NCBI RefSeq assembly: GCF_001591405.1
Contig: NZ_BCUV01000007.1
Location: 992,001-1,056,000, forward strand
Direction of reading: 5' to 3'
Source of the DNA: Janibacter terrae NBRC 107853
GTDB lineage: Bacteria; Actinomycetota; Actinomycetes; Actinomycetales; Dermatophilaceae
Length of the DNA: 64,000 nt
Shown: in pieces, positions 61,503 through 64,000 of the stretch
Layout: each line of letters starts with the position of its first letter
Position numbering within the stretch: the first letter of the stretch is position 1
Program-made: the position numbers and the translations under genes
Notes under the pieces: generated by a model
What the model was told of the DNA's origin: nothing
Databases searched by the model: none
The model's input: the letters and a program-made list of their open reading frames with translations, nothing else

Positions 61503-64000
61503 GCGGAGCTCTCGATGTTGTCGATGGCCGGACCCCAGACCCTGGGCGCGAGGGTGGCCAGGTCGGTCCCGGGGCCGGCGACGTCCTCCAGGAGCACGGC
61601 GAAGGGAGCCTCGCTCCCGTGGACGAGCCGCCACCACGCATCGTCCCGCTCGCCGGGGATGACCGTGCCGTTCCTGAGGTGGCTGGCGGACCAGTCCGCC
61701 TCGGCCTTCTTCGTCGCAGCGGTGTGCCGGGAGCCGTTGCGCTGCACCACCTCCGCCCACGCGAAGGCGGTCTTGACCGGCAGCGGCAAGGGCGCGGTCA
61801 ACCCGAGCGCGTACAGGTCGACGAGGGCCGCGAGGTGCGACCGGGCAGCGGCCTGCGGCAGGGGCCCGCGGGTCGTGCGGGCCACAGAGCCCCGGCTGCC
61901 CTTGCCGAGGGCACTGGCCTGCCACCCTTCGTCGTCCGACCCGGCGGCGGTGAGGGCGAGCAGACGGATCCACGAGGCGAGCTGGTGCTTGGGGGCCAGG
62001 CGCGAGTAGGTGACGTCGACGAGGTGGTGACCGCGCACACCGTCGACGGTGCCGGTGAGCCGTCGGTCGCCGGGGAGGGCGACCTCGATGTCGAACGAGC
62101 GCGGCTCCTCGGCCGGCCCCTGCGCCACCTGGGCCATGAGCCCCTCGACGGCCCGTCCGATCTCCTCGAGCGCGAGGTGGCCGAGGCCGGCGGGCGGCAG
62201 CTCGCCGCGGAGCAGCTCGGCCTGGTAGATCGCGTGGGGGTCGTGCCCGGCGACCCGGGCGCGCAGGGCGCGGTCGCCGATGGCCCACTTCTGGAGGCCG
62301 TCGAGGTCGATCGGCAACCGGTCGCTCACCTCGTCGACCTCCCGGGAGACACCGACGCCGAGCCGCTCGCGCACGAAGCCGCGGGCCGGGTTGTCGTAGA
62401 AGGAGATCAGCTCGGCGAGCGAGATGTCGTCGACGGCGCGGGCGGGCAACGGCGAGGTGAGCAACCGTCCGGGCGGGGTGCGCTCGCCCAGACTGGCCCG
62501 GGCGGCCTGCAGCGCGGCCCGGTCGAAGCTGAACGGTCCGTCGTCACCCTGCCCACCCGAGAGGTTGCGCGCGTCGAAGGGCTGCAGCGGGTGCTGGCGG
62601 ACCGGCACGGGCGCGGTGGTCGTCTCGCGGGCGGCGTCGATGAGCTCGCCGAGGGGGACGGCGGGCGGGCAGGGCTCGCCGCTGTGCTCGTCGGCGCCGG
62701 TGTAGGTGATGACGAGGCGGTCCCGGGCGGCGAGGACGGCGTCGAGGAGGAGCTGCCGGTCCTCGCTGCGGGCGTCGCGCTCGCCGGTGAGCGGGGTGCG
62801 GGCGAGCACGTCGTCACCGTCGACCGTCTGCTGCCGCGGGAAGGAGTCGTCGTCCATCCCGAGCAGGCACACGACGCGGTGGGGGACCGAGCGCATCGGT
62901 GTCATCGTGCACACGGTGAGGCCGCCGGTGCGGAAGCTCGCGCGGCTCGGCCGCCCGGCCAGCTGGTCGCGCAGCAGCACGCGGACGTCGGCGAGGCGCA
63001 GCGGCACGTCGTCCCCGGCATGCCGGGCGGCCGAGGAGAGGGTGCGCCGCAGGTCGCCCACCTGCCACTGGTCGCGGGTGGGCACGTCGGTGAGCGACAG
63101 GACGGTCTCGGTGAGCCCGGTCATCCACTGCTCGGCCGTGCCGGCGCCCTCGAGGGTGTCGAGCCCTGCGCCGATGCGCCCGAGCATCTCGGTGACCCGG
63201 CCGACGAGATCGACGGAGCCGCTGCCGACGTCGTCGAGCGGCATGACCCCGCCGACCTCGAGCGGCCCGTCGGCGGAGACGGTGACGCCGAGCAGGAGCC
63301 GGTCGAGACCGAACCGCCACGTCCCCTGGTGCTCCACCTCCATGGCGAAGGGGGCCCGCCGCGCCTGGTCGTAGCCCCACCGGATCCCGGAGTCGGTGAC
63401 CCAGCGGGTCATGGTGGCGAGGTCGTCGTCGTCGAGGCGGAAGCGGCGCCGCACCGCGTCGCTCGCTGCCAGGTCGAGGACCTCGCTCGCGGTCAGGCGA
63501 CCACCGGCGAGGGCCACGACACGGTGGGCGACGTCGAGGAGCGGGTTGGTCGCGCGCAACGAGCGGTCGGCGAGGCGGACGCGCAGGCGGTGGGCGGGGT
63601 GGGTGTCGACGCCCTCGGCGTCGGTCCCGTGGTCACCGAGACCGAAGGCCGCCCCGATGAGCGGCGCGTAGGTCTCGACGTCGGGGCACATGACGAGCAC
63701 GTCCCGAGGCTCGAGGCCCGGGTCGTCCTCGAGCAGGCCGACGAGCACCTCGCGCAGCACCTCCACCTGCCGCGCCGGGCCGTGGCACGAGTGCACCTGG
63801 ATCGACCGGTCGTTAGCGGGCACCTGGCGCGCCGCCCGCTCGTCCTCGTCGGGCACGTGGTCGTCGCGGATGTCGGCCTGGAGCCACTCGAGCACGCTCC
63901 TCGGCGGCGCCGGCACCCCGTCACCCGCCCCCTGAGGAGGCGCGCCGTCACCCGCTCCCTGAGGAGGCGTCCCGTCACCCGCTCCCTGAGGAGGCGCGCC
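61499..64000 (-). CDS. recC: RecC, exodeoxyribonuclease V gamma subunit (5'-partial)
   Basis: At least 834 codons, open to the window edge with no start codon yet. RecC is an inactivated helicase/nuclease that scans for Chi. Visible landmarks are IQVHSCHGPARQVEVLREVLVGLLEDDPGLEPRDVLVMCPDVETYAPLIGAAFG, VTLPDVRVLLRDQL-like and TVCTMTPMRSVPHRVVCLLGMDDDSFPRQ, then DLISLAELISFYDNPARGFVRERLGV, the RecC C-terminal start. The region nearest the edge (63920-64000) encodes nine-residue repeats, a probable linker. The stop overlaps the recB start by 4 bases. Confidence 0.93.
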   Translation of the reverse strand, partial: GAPPQGAGDGTPPQGAGDGAPPQGAGDGVPAPPRSVLEWLQADIRDDHVPDEDERAARQVPANDRSIQVHSCHGPARQVEVLREVLVGLLEDDPGLEPRDVLVMCPDVETYAPLIGAAFGLGDHGTDAEGVDTHPAHRLRVRLADRSLRATNPLLDVAHRVVALAGGRLTASEVLDLAASDAVRRRFRLDDDDLATMTRWVTDSGIRWGYDQARRAPFAMEVEHQGTWRFGLDRLLLGVTVSADGPLEVGGVMPLDDVGSGSVDLVGRVTEMLGRIGAGLDTLEGAGTAEQWMTGLTETVLSLTDVPTRDQWQVGDLRRTLSSAARHAGDDVPLRLADVRVLLRDQLAGRPSRASFRTGGLTVCTMTPMRSVPHRVVCLLGMDDDSFPRQQTVDGDDVLARTPLTGERDARSEDRQLLLDAVLAARDRLVITYTGADEHSGEPCPPAVPLGELIDAARETTTAPVPVRQHPLQPFDARNLSGGQGDDGPFSFDRAALQAARASLGERTPPGRLLTSPLPARAVDDISLAELISFYDNPARGFVRERLGVGVSREVDEVSDRLPIDLDGLQKWAIGDRALRARVAGHDPHAIYQAELLRGELPPAGLGHLALEEIGRAVEGLMAQVAQGPAEEPRSFDIEVALPGDRRLTGTVDGVRGHHLVDVTYSRLAPKHQLASWIRLLALTAAGSDDEGWQASALGKGSRGSVARTTRGPLPQAAARSHLAALVDLYALGLTAPLPLPVKTAFAWAEVVQRNGSRHTAATKKAEADWSASHLRNGTVIPGERDDAWWRLVHGSEAPFAVLLEDVAGPGTDLATLAPRVWGPAIDNIESSA
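63920..64000 (-). repeat. in-frame 27-bp tandem repeats in recC
   Basis: Three units of exactly 27 bases (63920-63946, 63947-63973, 63974-64000) end at the window edge and may continue beyond it. Each encodes nine residues of the form G-(A/T)-P-P-Q-G-A-G-D. Units differ at only a few positions. Keeping the frame across repeats indicates tolerated copy-number change in a flexible linker of RecC. Confidence 0.85.

Overview
The window is GC-rich, densely packed DNA with strong GC-ending codon bias and many GTG starts. The gene families point to a high-GC Actinomycetota bacterium. They include mycoredoxin, a 10-methyl fatty acid gene pair, a SprT-like protein, DUF222/HNH proteins, an actinobacterial c-di-AMP riboswitch and a MatB/MatC pair. 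The overall look resembles the Intrasporangiaceae/Dermatophilaceae (Janibacter or Knoellia-like), but that placement is an inference. No rRNA, tRNA, CRISPR array or prophage was seen.

Layout. (1) 1-4.9 kb is an accessory segment, visibly richer in A/T than the rest. It holds the 3' part of an IS256-family element, a small secreted beta/gamma-crystallin-like (I36-type) protein, an ABC ATPase, and an FtsX-type permease split by a frameshift. (2) 5.2-12.8 kb is a reactive-sulfur locus: a thioredoxin-rhodanese fusion, a CstR-like persulfide sensor with DUF302, two persulfide-dioxygenase/rhodanese fusions (one CstB-like), a small Cys-rich protein, a TauE/SafE exporter and a membrane rhodanese. Matching palindromes ATACCC-N4-GGGTAT sit in two of its promoters, and a close variant lies in front of a CopB-type metal ATPase at 15.9 kb. 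(3) 12.8-23.2 kb carries VapBC, a DksA-like zinc finger protein, the metal ATPase, a secreted phosphoesterase, an IclR regulator with malonate uptake/activation genes (matC-matB), and a DUF222/HNH protein. (4) 23.4-40.8 kb holds housekeeping and accessory single genes: SNF2 helicase, flavoprotein, DUF2200, HEAT and ankyrin proteins, disulfide reductase, AlkZ-like protein, DinB-type polymerase, NlpC/P60 endopeptidase under a c-di-AMP riboswitch, a (p)ppGpp synthetase-like protein, NUDIX, a diaminopropionate ammonia-lyase/M20 pair, MarR and an alcohol dehydrogenase. (5) 40.9-56.3 kb holds a secreted nuclease behind a switch-like stem-loop, a decayed MerR gene, M20/MHS transporter genes, a double AsnC regulator, glutaminase, tmsA-tmsB, mycoredoxin, an astacin-like protease and a beta-helix secreted protein. 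(6) 56.4-64 kb is a recC-recB-recD operon on the minus strand. recC runs off the window through a 27-bp in-frame repeat.

The best-integrated system is the sulfur locus: a thiol persulfide sensor apparently controls oxidation (dioxygenase), transfer (rhodanese), reduction (thioredoxin) and export (TauE). The most unusual sequence-scale signal is an octamer-like word, CGAAGGG(G/A). It is scattered about once per kb on both strands, is often forced into rare GAA codons, and is paired as inverted repeats in several intergenic hairpins.
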